Of a stretch of DNA of 64,000 nt, positions 44,779-55,000 are shown piece after piece. The DNA is from Photobacterium salinisoli. Its GTDB lineage: Bacteria > Pseudomonadota > Gammaproteobacteria > Enterobacterales > Vibrionaceae. Below the pieces are notes generated by a model that did no database searches, was not told the origin of the DNA, and worked only from the letters and a program-made list of their open reading frames with translations. Within the stretch, counting starts at the first letter, position 1; every line of letters starts with the position of its first letter. Both the position numbers and the translations under genes were made by a program. Where the stretch lies: contig NZ_QZMS01000007.1 in assembly GCF_003614885.1 (NCBI RefSeq), positions 620,001 through 684,000 on the forward strand, in the 5' to 3' direction.

Positions 44779-45753
44779 ATGGATAAACTCAGGTCGTTAG
44801 AAATATTTTTAGCCACATGTGATGGTGAGAGCTTTGCTGCAGCGGCACGCGCCTGTAACACTGATCCATCCACAGTCAGTAAGGCAATCAGTCGTCTGGA
44901 AGCGCAGTTAGGACTGACGCTTTTTCAGCGTTCAACCCGGCAATTGCGTATCACCGACGCGGGTCAGCGCTATGCCGATACAGTGCGTAAGATGATTCAG
45001 GATCTCACCGTCTGCGAAGATGAACTCAAGCATCTGAATGATTCACCCTGCGGTATTCTGCGCATCAGTTCGGCCGTCTGTTATGGCCATCTCTATCTTC
45101 GTCCCTTGCTGCAGGCATTCTGCCAGCGTTACCCAGCTATCCAGTTAGATCTTGAAATCAATGATTTACATGCAGATATCATTGAAAACGATATTGATGT
45201 CGCGCTGCGCACGGGTTATGTCAAGGACAGTCGGCTGGTGGCCCGGCGCCTGAGCCCAATGGACTTTCTTGTCTGCGCCTCACCAGATTATTTAGCCGCA
45301 CAAGGCACACCCCAATGTGGTGATGACTTTCACCATCACAGCTGGATTGGTTTTCGGATCAAAGAGACACAACAACTACAACCCATCTTTTTGCCGGATG
45401 AGCAGGGTGAATATGTTCCTTACGAATTAAAACGGACTCATATCACTGATGATGGCGAAACCATGGCCAATATGTGTGCCGATGGTCTGGGCTTTGCTCA
45501 ACTACCTCACTTTCTTGCAAAACAGGGCTTGAACGACGGCAGCTTAGTGTCACTGTATTCCTATTTCAGGCCGCCACAGCCTGATAATGGTGTGTTTGCC
45601 ATCTACCCTAAGCGCGAATATTTGCCCGCCAAAGTCAGAGTGTTTATTGAATTTATGACAACTTCTTTAGCCGCGATGGGCGAAAGCACAAATCACACCT
45701 GGGCTGAAAACTGGGTGCCTCTTGTGGGTGATTCACGGAAACTTGGCGGGTAG
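44779..45753 (+). CDS. LysR-family transcriptional regulator
   Basis: A 324-residue LysR protein: winged helix (MDKLRSLEIFLATCDGESFAAAARACNTDPSTVSKAISRLEAQLG, about 1-60; TRQLRITDAGQRY) and a C-terminal effector domain (about 90-300) of the CrgA-like group. It is divergent from the MFS/AhpD/SCO operon with a LysR-type palindrome in the gap, so it is probably the operon's regulator. The effector cannot be inferred. Confidence 0.87.
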   Translation: MDKLRSLEIFLATCDGESFAAAARACNTDPSTVSKAISRLEAQLGLTLFQRSTRQLRITDAGQRYADTVRKMIQDLTVCEDELKHLNDSPCGILRISSAVCYGHLYLRPLLQAFCQRYPAIQLDLEINDLHADIIENDIDVALRTGYVKDSRLVARRLSPMDFLVCASPDYLAAQGTPQCGDDFHHHSWIGFRIKETQQLQPIFLPDEQGEYVPYELKRTHITDDGETMANMCADGLGFAQLPHFLAKQGLNDGSLVSLYSYFRPPQPDNGVFAIYPKREYLPAKVRVFIEFMTTSLAAMGESTNHTWAENWVPLVGDSRKLGG

Positions 45754-46253
45754 TTAAATAATGCGTTTTATTATTAATGTGAATGAGTGGAAAATTCAAT
45801 TTGAATATCAATTATTTTAGCTACGATGCTGGTGGTTTTATTTGCTTTAAATCTGTCTTGTAATATTGTGAAAGGGATTTGTGTTAATAAAAATATTCAT
45901 TGGTTTTTGATTCTATAAGTATATATCCCAGAAGTGAAGTTATGGGTGTATTTTATATCGGTAGAAAATCATGATTCTCATCACATATTGTACAGGGGTA
46001 ATTAAATATTTCCATTTTAATTCATTTATTTATATTTGATGGTTTTATTTTTATGGCTGTTAACAAGGTGAAGGGTACATATTGTGATCTAAATATTGCT
46101 GTTACGGCGTATCTCTGCACCAAAATAGAGCCTATTCACAATGTCATTAATTTCTTAACGCGATAATCATCAGTTTTCCTACAGTGTTTGAAGTTTTTTC
46201 GTGATTTGTTTGAAAAATGAAACTGTACCTACACCAAACACAAAGGAAAGACA
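45754..46253. other. AT-rich gap before the amylase gene
   Basis: A 500-base gap, strongly AT-rich, with no gene or RNA that I recognise. It presumably holds the amylase promoter. Parts such as ATTGTGATCTAAATATTG (46079-46096) resemble one half of a CRP site only. Confidence 0.4.
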
Positions 46254-48218
46254 ATGACATTAAAAAAACATATCTCTGCAGCGGTTGTTCTGAGTTGCAG
46301 TCTGCTCAGTACGGCACCTGTGATAGCGCAGGAAGTGCCGAGAACAGCTTTCGTTCATTTATTTGAGTGGCGCTGGAATGATATCGCAACGGAATGTGAA
46401 ACCTTCCTCGGACCAAAAGGGTTTTCGGCCGTTCAGGTATCACCACCGCAGAAGAGTGTCAGCAATTCAGCCTGGTGGGCGCGTTATCAACCCATGAGCT
46501 ACTCGTTTGAGGGGCGAAGTGGCGGCCGCGCCGAGTTTGCCGATATGGTGCAACGCTGTCAGGCTGCTGGCGTTGATATCTATGTTGATGCTGTGATTAA
46601 CCACATGGCTGCACAGGACAGATATTTTCCCGAAGTGCCTTATAGCGCAGACGATTTTCATACCTGCACAGACGATATTAATTACAGCGATCGCTGGTCA
46701 ATTCAAAATTGTGACCTGGTGGGTTTGAATGACCTGAAAACTGAATCTGAGTATGTGCGCCAGAAAATTGCAGATTATATGAATGATGCATTGAGCATGG
46801 GGGTGGCCGGTTTCCGGATTGATGCTGCAAAACATATCCCTGCTGCAGACATAGCCGCCATCAAGAATAAGCTCAATGGTAATCCTTATATTTTTCAGGA
46901 AGTGATTGGTGCTGCCGGCGAGCCGGTACAGACCAGCGAATACACTTATATTGGTGATGTCACAGAGTTTAATTTTGCCCGAGCTATCGGCCCTAAATTT
47001 AAGCATGGCGGCATCAAAGAACTGAATGGCATTGGCTCCTGGAGTGGTTGGTTGCCCAGTGACAGTGCTGTCACTTTTACTACAAACCATGATGAAGAGC
47101 GTCATAATCCGCAACAGGTGCTCAGCCATCAGGACTTCGGCAATCTGTATTTCCTTGGCAATGTATTTACGCTGGCGTATCCCTACGGCTACCCCAAAGT
47201 CATGTCAGGATATTACTTTGATAGCTTTGACGCGGGCCCGCCTTCCACCGGCGTTCATTCCGGCAATGCCTGCGGATTTGATGGCGGCGACTGGGTGTGT
47301 GAACACAGATGGCGTGGTGTCGCAAATATGGTCGCTTTCCGAAACCATACTGCAACCGAATTCCGTGTTACCAACTGGTGGGACGATGGCAGCAACCAGA
47401 TTGCTTTTGGCCGGGGTGGCTTAGGCTTTGTAGCCATCAATCGCGACGATTCTAAAGTGATCAGCCAAAATTTGATGACGGGCATGCCGGAAGGTGAGTA
47501 CTGTAATATTATCGCGGGTAACTTTGATGCCCAGTCAGGCAGTTGCAGCGGTCCGACGATTCAGGTCGACAGTCTGGGGTATGCGCATTTTGATGTCGCT
47601 TCTCATGATGCCGCAGCCATTCATGTCGGCGCGAAACTGGGGCAGGGATGTACATCTGATTGTGGTGAGACAGTTATCACTAAGGTATGTTTCGATAACC
47701 CGCAGAACTTCAGCCAGCCAACAGTCTATTACTGGAATGTGTCTGCGTCAGAACCTGTCGCCGATGCAACCTGGCCTGGCGTATTGATGGTTCAGGAAGG
47801 AGGCAGCTACTGCCATGATTTCGGGGTCAATCTGAGCACACTCAATGTTATTTTCAGTGATCAGGGAAACAACCAGACAGCCGATCTCAGCGCTTCCAAT
47901 CCAAATCTCTGTTATCAGGACGGTGTTTGGCGCGATATTTCAGACTGTCTCTCCGGCGCTTCTGGCGGCAGTGAAACCTGGTATTTCCGTGGTACATCGA
48001 ATGGCTGGGGCTTAACTGAGATGCAGTTTGATTCGCAGACTGGCTTGTATACAAGCACGCAAAGCTTCAATGGCGAAGAATCACCCGCCCGTTTTAAAAT
48101 TGACGACGGCAACTGGTCGGAATCCTACCCGTCGGCCGATTATCAGGTAACCGATTTTGCCACTTACACCATTACGTTTGACAGTGATAGTAAGGCAATA
48201 ACGGTTATGCCAGAGTAA
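46254..48218 (+). CDS. Secreted alpha-amylase, GH13, with C-terminal starch-binding modules
   Basis: A 654-residue exported enzyme: signal peptide 1-26, GH13 catalytic barrel (about 30-375), all-beta C domain (to about 460), then two carbohydrate-binding regions (about 475-570 with KVCFDNPQNFSQPTVYYWNV, and about 575-654 with ETWYFRGTSNGWGL). Catalytic residues are Asp190 (GFRIDAAKH), Glu216 (FQEVIGAAG) and Asp280 (FTTNHDEERH). It resembles amylases of Aeromonas and Pseudoalteromonas. It would hydrolyse starch outside the cell. AAAGGAAAG precedes the ATG. Confidence 0.93.
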   Translation: MTLKKHISAAVVLSCSLLSTAPVIAQEVPRTAFVHLFEWRWNDIATECETFLGPKGFSAVQVSPPQKSVSNSAWWARYQPMSYSFEGRSGGRAEFADMVQRCQAAGVDIYVDAVINHMAAQDRYFPEVPYSADDFHTCTDDINYSDRWSIQNCDLVGLNDLKTESEYVRQKIADYMNDALSMGVAGFRIDAAKHIPAADIAAIKNKLNGNPYIFQEVIGAAGEPVQTSEYTYIGDVTEFNFARAIGPKFKHGGIKELNGIGSWSGWLPSDSAVTFTTNHDEERHNPQQVLSHQDFGNLYFLGNVFTLAYPYGYPKVMSGYYFDSFDAGPPSTGVHSGNACGFDGGDWVCEHRWRGVANMVAFRNHTATEFRVTNWWDDGSNQIAFGRGGLGFVAINRDDSKVISQNLMTGMPEGEYCNIIAGNFDAQSGSCSGPTIQVDSLGYAHFDVASHDAAAIHVGAKLGQGCTSDCGETVITKVCFDNPQNFSQPTVYYWNVSASEPVADATWPGVLMVQEGGSYCHDFGVNLSTLNVIFSDQGNNQTADLSASNPNLCYQDGVWRDISDCLSGASGGSETWYFRGTSNGWGLTEMQFDSQTGLYTSTQSFNGEESPARFKIDDGNWSESYPSADYQVTDFATYTITFDSDSKAITVMPE

Positions 48219-48240
48219 TTGAGCATTTTGCTGAACAGCC

Positions 48241-48327
48241 TATGCAACCGGTAAACCCGTCAATATCGGTTACGACAAAGAAGTGGATTGTGCGCATACC
48301 TGGATACGCGTTCATCGGGTAGGGTAA
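48241..48327 (+). pseudogene. Fragment of the small exported protein encoded at 57495-57830
   Basis: The last 28 codons of that gene are repeated here with three base changes in 87, in frame to the same stop (YATGKPVNIGYDKE...RVHRVG, with one amino-acid change). Upstream similarity decays within 15 bases, with a one-base insertion, so no start remains. It is followed by the same terminator. It sits right behind the amylase gene and marks the left side of the RHS island. Confidence 0.85.
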
Positions 48328-48345
48328 TTGTTAGTTTTAAGCAAG

Positions 48346-48380
48346 AATGGCCATCACTGATACTGATGGCCATTTTTTAT
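48346..48380 (+). terminator. Terminator after the gene fragment
   Basis: AATGGCCATCA, 7-base loop, TGATGGCCATT, then TTTTAT. It also probably ends the amylase transcript. Confidence 0.85.
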
Positions 48381-48701
48381 ACGCAAATCTATCGGAGACG
48401 TTGTTAAGACTTAACCAGTGAAAGAGGTCTCTATTGATCTGATATAAGGGTTTTATTTATACGGTGTAGCTAAGAAAAATTTTTGCTTCTTTATTGAGTC
48501 GTGATTGGGTGAGGTTGAAATACGATACACATCTTGTTTACAGGCTGAATGGCAAAATTTGGCTTTATTCTATAAATATGCGCTAGCTTCATGTTTCCAT
48601 AATGGATATTATTGCCACCTTGTAATTTGGTGTCCATCCGTCAAAAATATGACGGGCACTTGGTTTGTTACTTGTGATTTAATCTCACTTTCTTGGTTGG
48701 C
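48381..48701. other. AT-rich gap before the RHS operon
   Basis: About 320 bases without a gene, presumably carrying the promoter of the RHS operon. A perfect inverted repeat CCGTCA-N6-TGACGG lies at 48638-48655. No known operator was recognised. Confidence 0.4.
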
Positions 48702-49031
48702 ATGAAAAAAATAATAGGTTTGTTATTAGCTACAGTGCTTGCTGTAGTTGTTGGTAATTACTATCTCTGGCATAGCGCAGACGCAGAGATAGAGCCTACA
48801 GAGCAGGAGTTCGCTCAGGACCCTGCTGATCCCCTGCTTCTCGAAGATAAATATTCTGTTGATAAGCTGAACTCACAAGTGAGTGTTCAGCAGCTGAGAA
48901 AACTGATTCTAAAGGATGAGCAGGAAACACTTGCAGAACCCTCAGACCTTCAGCAAGACATTCAAGATTACGATCTCAATCAACTGGATGAAGATATTTC
49001 CTCATTACAACAATATTTGAATAAGGAATAA
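48702..49031 (+). CDS. Small membrane-anchored protein preceding the RHS gene
   Basis: A 109-residue protein with one N-terminal membrane helix (MKKIIGLLLATVLAVVVGNYYLW) and an acidic, helical periplasmic part rich in Glu, Asp and Gln (PTEQEFAQDPADPLLLEDKYSVDKLNSQ; LQQDIQDYDLNQLDEDISSLQQYL). The ATG at 48702 starts the helix. It ends two bases before the RHS start, so the two are coupled and it may assist export or maturation of the RHS protein. No family recognised. Confidence 0.65.
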   Translation: MKKIIGLLLATVLAVVVGNYYLWHSADAEIEPTEQEFAQDPADPLLLEDKYSVDKLNSQVSVQQLRKLILKDEQETLAEPSDLQQDIQDYDLNQLDEDISSLQQYLNKE

Positions 49032-49033
49032 TA

Positions 49034-52000
49034 ATGCGTCGCTTCATGTTGGCACTGCTCATACTCTTTGTACCTTTTTCATACGCCAGCACAGTGGGCT
49101 CTTTACCTGGCGAGTTATTGGTCGATTCTGGTGCTGCTATGTATCAGATACCGCTACAGCTTCCTGAGGGACGGGGCGGCAATACTCCACAATTATCTAT
49201 TTCTTATAGTAGCCAAGGATCTGGCTATAGTGCTTTAGGCCCCGGTTTTTCACTGTCAGGGTTGAGTGCAATTTCCCGCTGTGGTTCGACCATAGGTACT
49301 GATGGCTTCAAACGTTCACCAAATTACACCCATGAAGATAATTTTTGCCTTGACGGTTCTCGGCTGATTTCAGTGTCAGGCCAGCGCGGTAAGAGTGGGT
49401 CAAGCTACAAAACTGAAATTGATCAATATAGCCAGATTACACTGAGTGGTGATTCGCTTGGCACCAGTAGCCAGTTTATTGTGAAAACAAAATCTGGTGA
49501 CGTGCTGACCTACAAGAATGATTTAGATAATTTAGTGTGGTTACTGGCCGAATCTACTGATACAACGAAGAAAAATATCATCAAGTACAGTTATACAAGT
49601 AATAACCTGATTCGTCAGATTGTTTATGATGCCTATACCGTAGATTTTACTTATCAGGCAAACACATCTTCATTACAAAATGGCCTCATTAGTAAAGTCA
49701 ATGGAAAAGTAAAATCTCAGTACGAGAAACTTTCAAAAGTCAGCATTGCGATAAATGGTAAAGTAAAGAATTATTATCATTTATCATATACTGGTGCTGA
49801 TTTCAGTTCGAATACACCGACACGGCTTGCTTCTGTTCAATATTGCAGCGCAAACGAAACCTGTTTGCCGAAAACCAACTTTCACTGGAACGGAAATTCA
49901 GCTTATAGTTTGAATCACTCATTCGCAATCAAGGTCCCGAACTGGTCAACGGGTGGCTTATCTGATGGGGCGTGGGTGGATGTAGATGCCGATAAAAAGC
50001 TTGATTATTGTCAAAAGTACTCTCGAATCACTACTGATGGTGTTTATGACATTAACCCTAAGAGAATTGACTGTAGGCTTGGTAATGGTAGCTCATTTAC
50101 TCATAACCTTAATTATAAAGATGCGAGTGAAAGCTGGTGGCTTGATGTAAATAATGATGGAAAAACGGAGTACTGTGCGTTATCAGGCAGTAATTTACAT
50201 TGTTCGAATTTCTCGGCGAGCAGTGTGAACAGTTTTTCGATTCATATTGGCTCTTGGGGAACGGATAAAAACAGAAGATGGTGGATTGATCTAAACGGCG
50301 ACAACCGGATAGATTTCTGTCGCAGTGATGGCAGTTTATTACGTTGCAGTATTAATAAAGATGGCCGATCTTTCTATGAGAAAAAATTTAATATTTCTAA
50401 CTGGGGTGACATCAAAAGGACTTGGTGGGCTGATATTGATGGCAATGGTTTTCCGGATTATTGCCGTTCTGTAGCAGATTCAGGGAATGGTGGTACTCTG
50501 CGATGCGATTTATTTAATGGCGACAGAATTTCTGCCACCAAGGATATTCATATTGATGACTGGGGTTATGATGATCGTCGTTGGTGGACGGATCTCAACG
50601 GTGATGGCGCCAGTGATTACTGTCGTGCCGTTGGCGATAAATCTGGTGCCAATAGCCGGCTTCGCTGTTCTCTTGGCTCCGTTGGTAAAGTGAGTGAACT
50701 GAAAACGGGTTTTGAAGTCGCTAATTTCGATTGGGGATATAGCGATAAACGCTGGTGGCTTGATTTAAACAAAGACGGAAAGCAAGACTATTGTCGTGCT
50801 GTAGGCGATCACCCTAATACCTATATGCGCTGCTCTAGCATGAAGAGTGGAAGTTCATGGGTAGATTATACTTATAAAGTTGGTGATTGGGGATACAGAG
50901 ATAAGAATTGGTTTGTCGATACCAATAGTGATGGAAATGTTGAATATTGTCGTCATGTTGGTGATAAATCAGGTACAAATAGCTATATTCGTTGTAGTGA
51001 GAATACAACAATAAAGCCTTCACCAAACTTGTTTACTGGTGTGACAAATGGGTTAGGGCATTACTCTTCTGTTTCTTTCACGACTCTATTTGATGGTCAG
51101 GTTTACCATAAAAATGCGTTATACCCAGGTGATAAACGTAAGCTGAATTATCAGTTTCCCAAGCTAAATGCTTACGGACCAATGTACATTGTGAAACAGC
51201 TTAAATCTGAAAATGGGGCTGGCTCAAATCGGTTTAATACGTATGACTTTACTTATGGAAGTGCAAGCTATGATCTACTAGGTCATGGCTTTTCGGGGTT
51301 TAAGTGGATACAGCAGAAAGAGAAAAATGATGGTCAATTGACTCGTGTTCGTGAAACTTATTACAACACTGAATTTCCGCTCAATGGCACTGTAAAAGAA
51401 AGTCGTGAATATTTTGGCAACAAATCCGTCCTATTAAATGAAAGTGTAACGGAGTTTAGTAACTCTATTTCTTTGACTGGATCCCATTATGAACAACAAA
51501 TTTCTGAGACGGTGAGTCTCACTCCGCTTTTTGGTAAAGTGGAGTTATTGTCGACAGAAGAAACACATAAGTATGAAATGTATCGTGTTAATGGTAAGGA
51601 TTATTTAAAAGCACCAGATAAATTCATTCCAATTCATGGGGATGTAATGATCCCGGTTGTTATCCCTTCTCATGAATATTATGAATTCAGTAAAACCGGA
51701 GCTTACTCTTATGATAAAAACGGGAACCCTACTCATTTCGCCTCAGTAAAAGGCTTGTCAGCAGCAGAAATTGAACAATTGAGGCCGCTAATGCAAGGCC
51801 CTGCCGATGCGACTTATGTTATTTCTGCAAGTGGTACAGCCTCGAATGGACATGGTTATCAAACCTTAACAAAAACAGTGAATAAACTGTCGACGGCTCG
51901 TGTTTACCAAGTCGAGCAGAAAAAAACAATTGAGCAGAGCTATGATCTAAACAGCCAGCTCGTTTCTACTGTCATTACCGAACATGCCGATATAGATAAA

Positions 52001-55000
52001 TTTGGCAATGTCGGTAAGGTTACAGTATCGACTACAGCGAAGAATCCGCTGACTCAAACTGATGAAACATTCACCAAGCAAACCAAGAGTCTCTTTAAGA
52101 ACGATACCGCTAAATGGCACTTAGGCCGTTTGCTGGAATCTGAAGTGGTTCACACGGATGCCAAGGGCGAAACAGAAGTCAGAAAAGCATCGTTTGAATA
52201 TGATTCCACGACAGGTTTGTTGATCAAAGAAGTATCCGCCGCGGGTAGTCCGCTTGCCTTAACGACGACTTATACCCGTAATGATGAAGGGGTTGTTGAG
52301 TCTTCACTCATCAGTGGTTTTGCTGGAAATGGTGGTATATCTCAACGCTCATCATCAGTGAAAAAAACTTACGCGGGTGATTTTGTTACTGTTATTAATA
52401 CCAATACGCTTGGCCAGTCATCGACTCAAACCATTGATCGTTTCAATAATTCAGTAATTGTCAAAGACAGTAACGGGCTGATTGCTGCAACTTATTACGA
52501 TGATTTTGGTCGTGAAGTGAAAAAAGAAGTGCTCAAAGGAACCGCCGCACAACTGAGTACTTCAGTTCAATATCTGCCCGCGAGTCATTCACAGTGCAGC
52601 AGTCTTAAACCAAATAATCAGATTGTATATTGTGTGGTGACCAAATCGGATGGTGGCGGTGAAGCTAAGCAATTCTTTGATAAATTTAAGCGAGAATGGC
52701 GCACAGCAACGCTGGCGGTTGGCGGTAAGCGCTGGATCATAAAAGATACCTTCTATAATGCTAAGAATCAGATTGTCAAAGTTAGCCGTCCGTATTATCA
52801 GGGTGACACACCACAATATTCGAATACCATTTATGATGCTTTAGGTCGTATTCAATCTGTCTCTGAGCCCGGTCCTGCTGGTAAAGGTGATGTGTATGCG
52901 TCTTATGTTTACGAACCGCTAAAGGTCACAGAAACGGATGCCTTAGGTCGCAAAAAGACGACCTTTACCAACGCAATGGGTTGGGTAATTCAGGTTGATC
53001 AACCTTTATCTGCAAGTGTGAAGAATCAATATACCCCAACCGGTAATCTGTCGATGGCAACGGGTGCGGGTGGTGCCACGATCGTCAATACCTATGATGA
53101 TTTGGGTAACAAGACAAGCACAAGGGATCCTGACCTGGGATTTTGGCAGTATGAATACGACTCTTTCGGAAATCTGCTGAAACAAACGGACGCCAAAGGA
53201 CAAAGCGTAATTATGCAATACGATGCGCTCAACCGAATAGTGAAGCGGGTTGATGAAAAGCTCATTGTTGAAAACCAACAACCGAAAAGCGAGTTTACTG
53301 AGAGTAAATGGTATTACGACAGCTATGGCGGGGAAACCTGGCAGGGTGCGTTAATCCGTTCAGAAGCACCAGGCTACCTGAAGAAACTCAGTTATACGAG
53401 CTTTGGTCAGTTGCGCAAAGAAGAAATTTTCACGGCTGATCACACATTCGCTCGTGAATTTGAATATGACAAGTTTGGTCGTATGGTGAAAGATGTTCGG
53501 CCGAATAACTTCACACTTGAACATGAGTACGATGCCGTTACAGGTGCATTAACCGGTGTTTATGGTGCGCCGAGTCAGTTTAAACTCGATTTCAATCCTG
53601 CAGAATATAATCAGGTCATAAAGCCTTTGCTGGCTGAGGCACTGGCGAAAGCATCTGATTATGTGAATAAGTCAAAAGAGCTTCAAAATCAGGCTATCAC
53701 CTACAATCAACGTCGTGAAGAGTTTAACTCGCTGTTGGATCAGGTCAAAAATGTGAGTGGTGGTACATCTGATATTTACAATCAGGTTAACCATAAAACA
53801 CTGACTGTTTACAGAGATTCGGCAGGCGATATTTATCTGGAAGTGCCAGACAACTTTATCCTGATTCATAATGATGTCAGTATTCCGATTATCACACCGC
53901 CGTCATATCATTTGAAGCTGGTCGATGGTCAGTTAAGCAAGGTAAGTTTGGCTGACTGGACGAGTAAAGTATCCAGCCTGGAGGCAACAGGCGAGAGCGC
54001 GTTCTTTGGTGATTACAATAATGACGGTGTTTATGACCTAACCCGCTTGGCGATCAGCAAGGCAATGCCGCAGATTTATGACAGTCTGGTCAGCAAGTAT
54101 TTTCAGCGTCTGAACCAGCTTGCGTCTGAAATTCAACGTCTCGAGTATGTGGAAGATCATACCCGCATGCAGGCGACCACGTACGCAGCAGCGGCTGCTC
54201 AATTGGTGACGTTAACCAAACAGACTTTACTGGTTGCTTCCCGCTATGAAAACTTAAGTGAACAAAATCAAGTTCAGTACGAGCAACTGACAGACTTAAC
54301 AGAGCAGCAAATTAACAAAAATCGTGTTTATTACTGGAAACTGAACAGCCTGGATGCAGAAGGGCGTATTACGGCTGAATCCTATGGTAATGGTTTGTTC
54401 AACCAGTACGACTATAACGAAGGGAACGGCCAGCTGCAGAACATTTCGACACATCAGGGTAAGAAAGCAAAACGTCTGCTCCATTATCGCTATGATGCGA
54501 TGGATAATGTGACTCTGCGGGAAGATATCATGACGGGTATCTCTGAGACGTACACCTATGATGCTCTGGATCGGCTGAAGACCAATAAAATTATCGATAC
54601 GATAGGGGCTAATCGTGATAACCCATTGTTTAATAAAACCTACAGTGTTGACTATGGTGTAAACGGTAATATCACTTACAAGTCGGACGTGGGCCACTAC
54701 GCGTATCAGGATAAACAACATGTTCACGCGGTGACCAGTGCCGGGGATCGTACCTATCAATACGATTTGAACGGGAATATGCTGGAGGGCGACGGGCGTG
54801 TCTTTGAATGGAGCAGCTTTAATAAACCCACCAAAATTACCCGTGGCGATAGCTGGGCAGCCTTCAGTTATGGGCCGGACAGAGCGCGCTACCTGAAGAC
54901 CAATAATAAAGGGGATAAAACCTGGTATCTGGGTAAAGCTTACGAGCGGATTGATTACAGCAACGGTGATGTAGAACACAAGCAGTTCATCAATGCTGGC

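Larger units (their letters stand above)
48241..48380 (+). repeat. Direct repeat, left copy (flanks the RHS island)
   Basis: A segment of 140 bases matching 57744-57882. The coding part (48241-48327) is about 97% identical, and the part with the terminator is less conserved but alignable. The copies are 9.5 kb apart in the same orientation. Confidence 0.85.

Noticed and set aside
46079-46096. CRP site before the amylase gene
   Set aside because: Only one half (TGTGATC) fits; the second half does not match TCACA.
48044-48055. CTTGTATACAAG, a match to the TTGTATACAA core, inside the amylase gene
   Set aside because: It lies in coding sequence for a starch-binding module far from any promoter; the flanking bases differ from the ATTGTATACAAT sites. 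Treated as chance.
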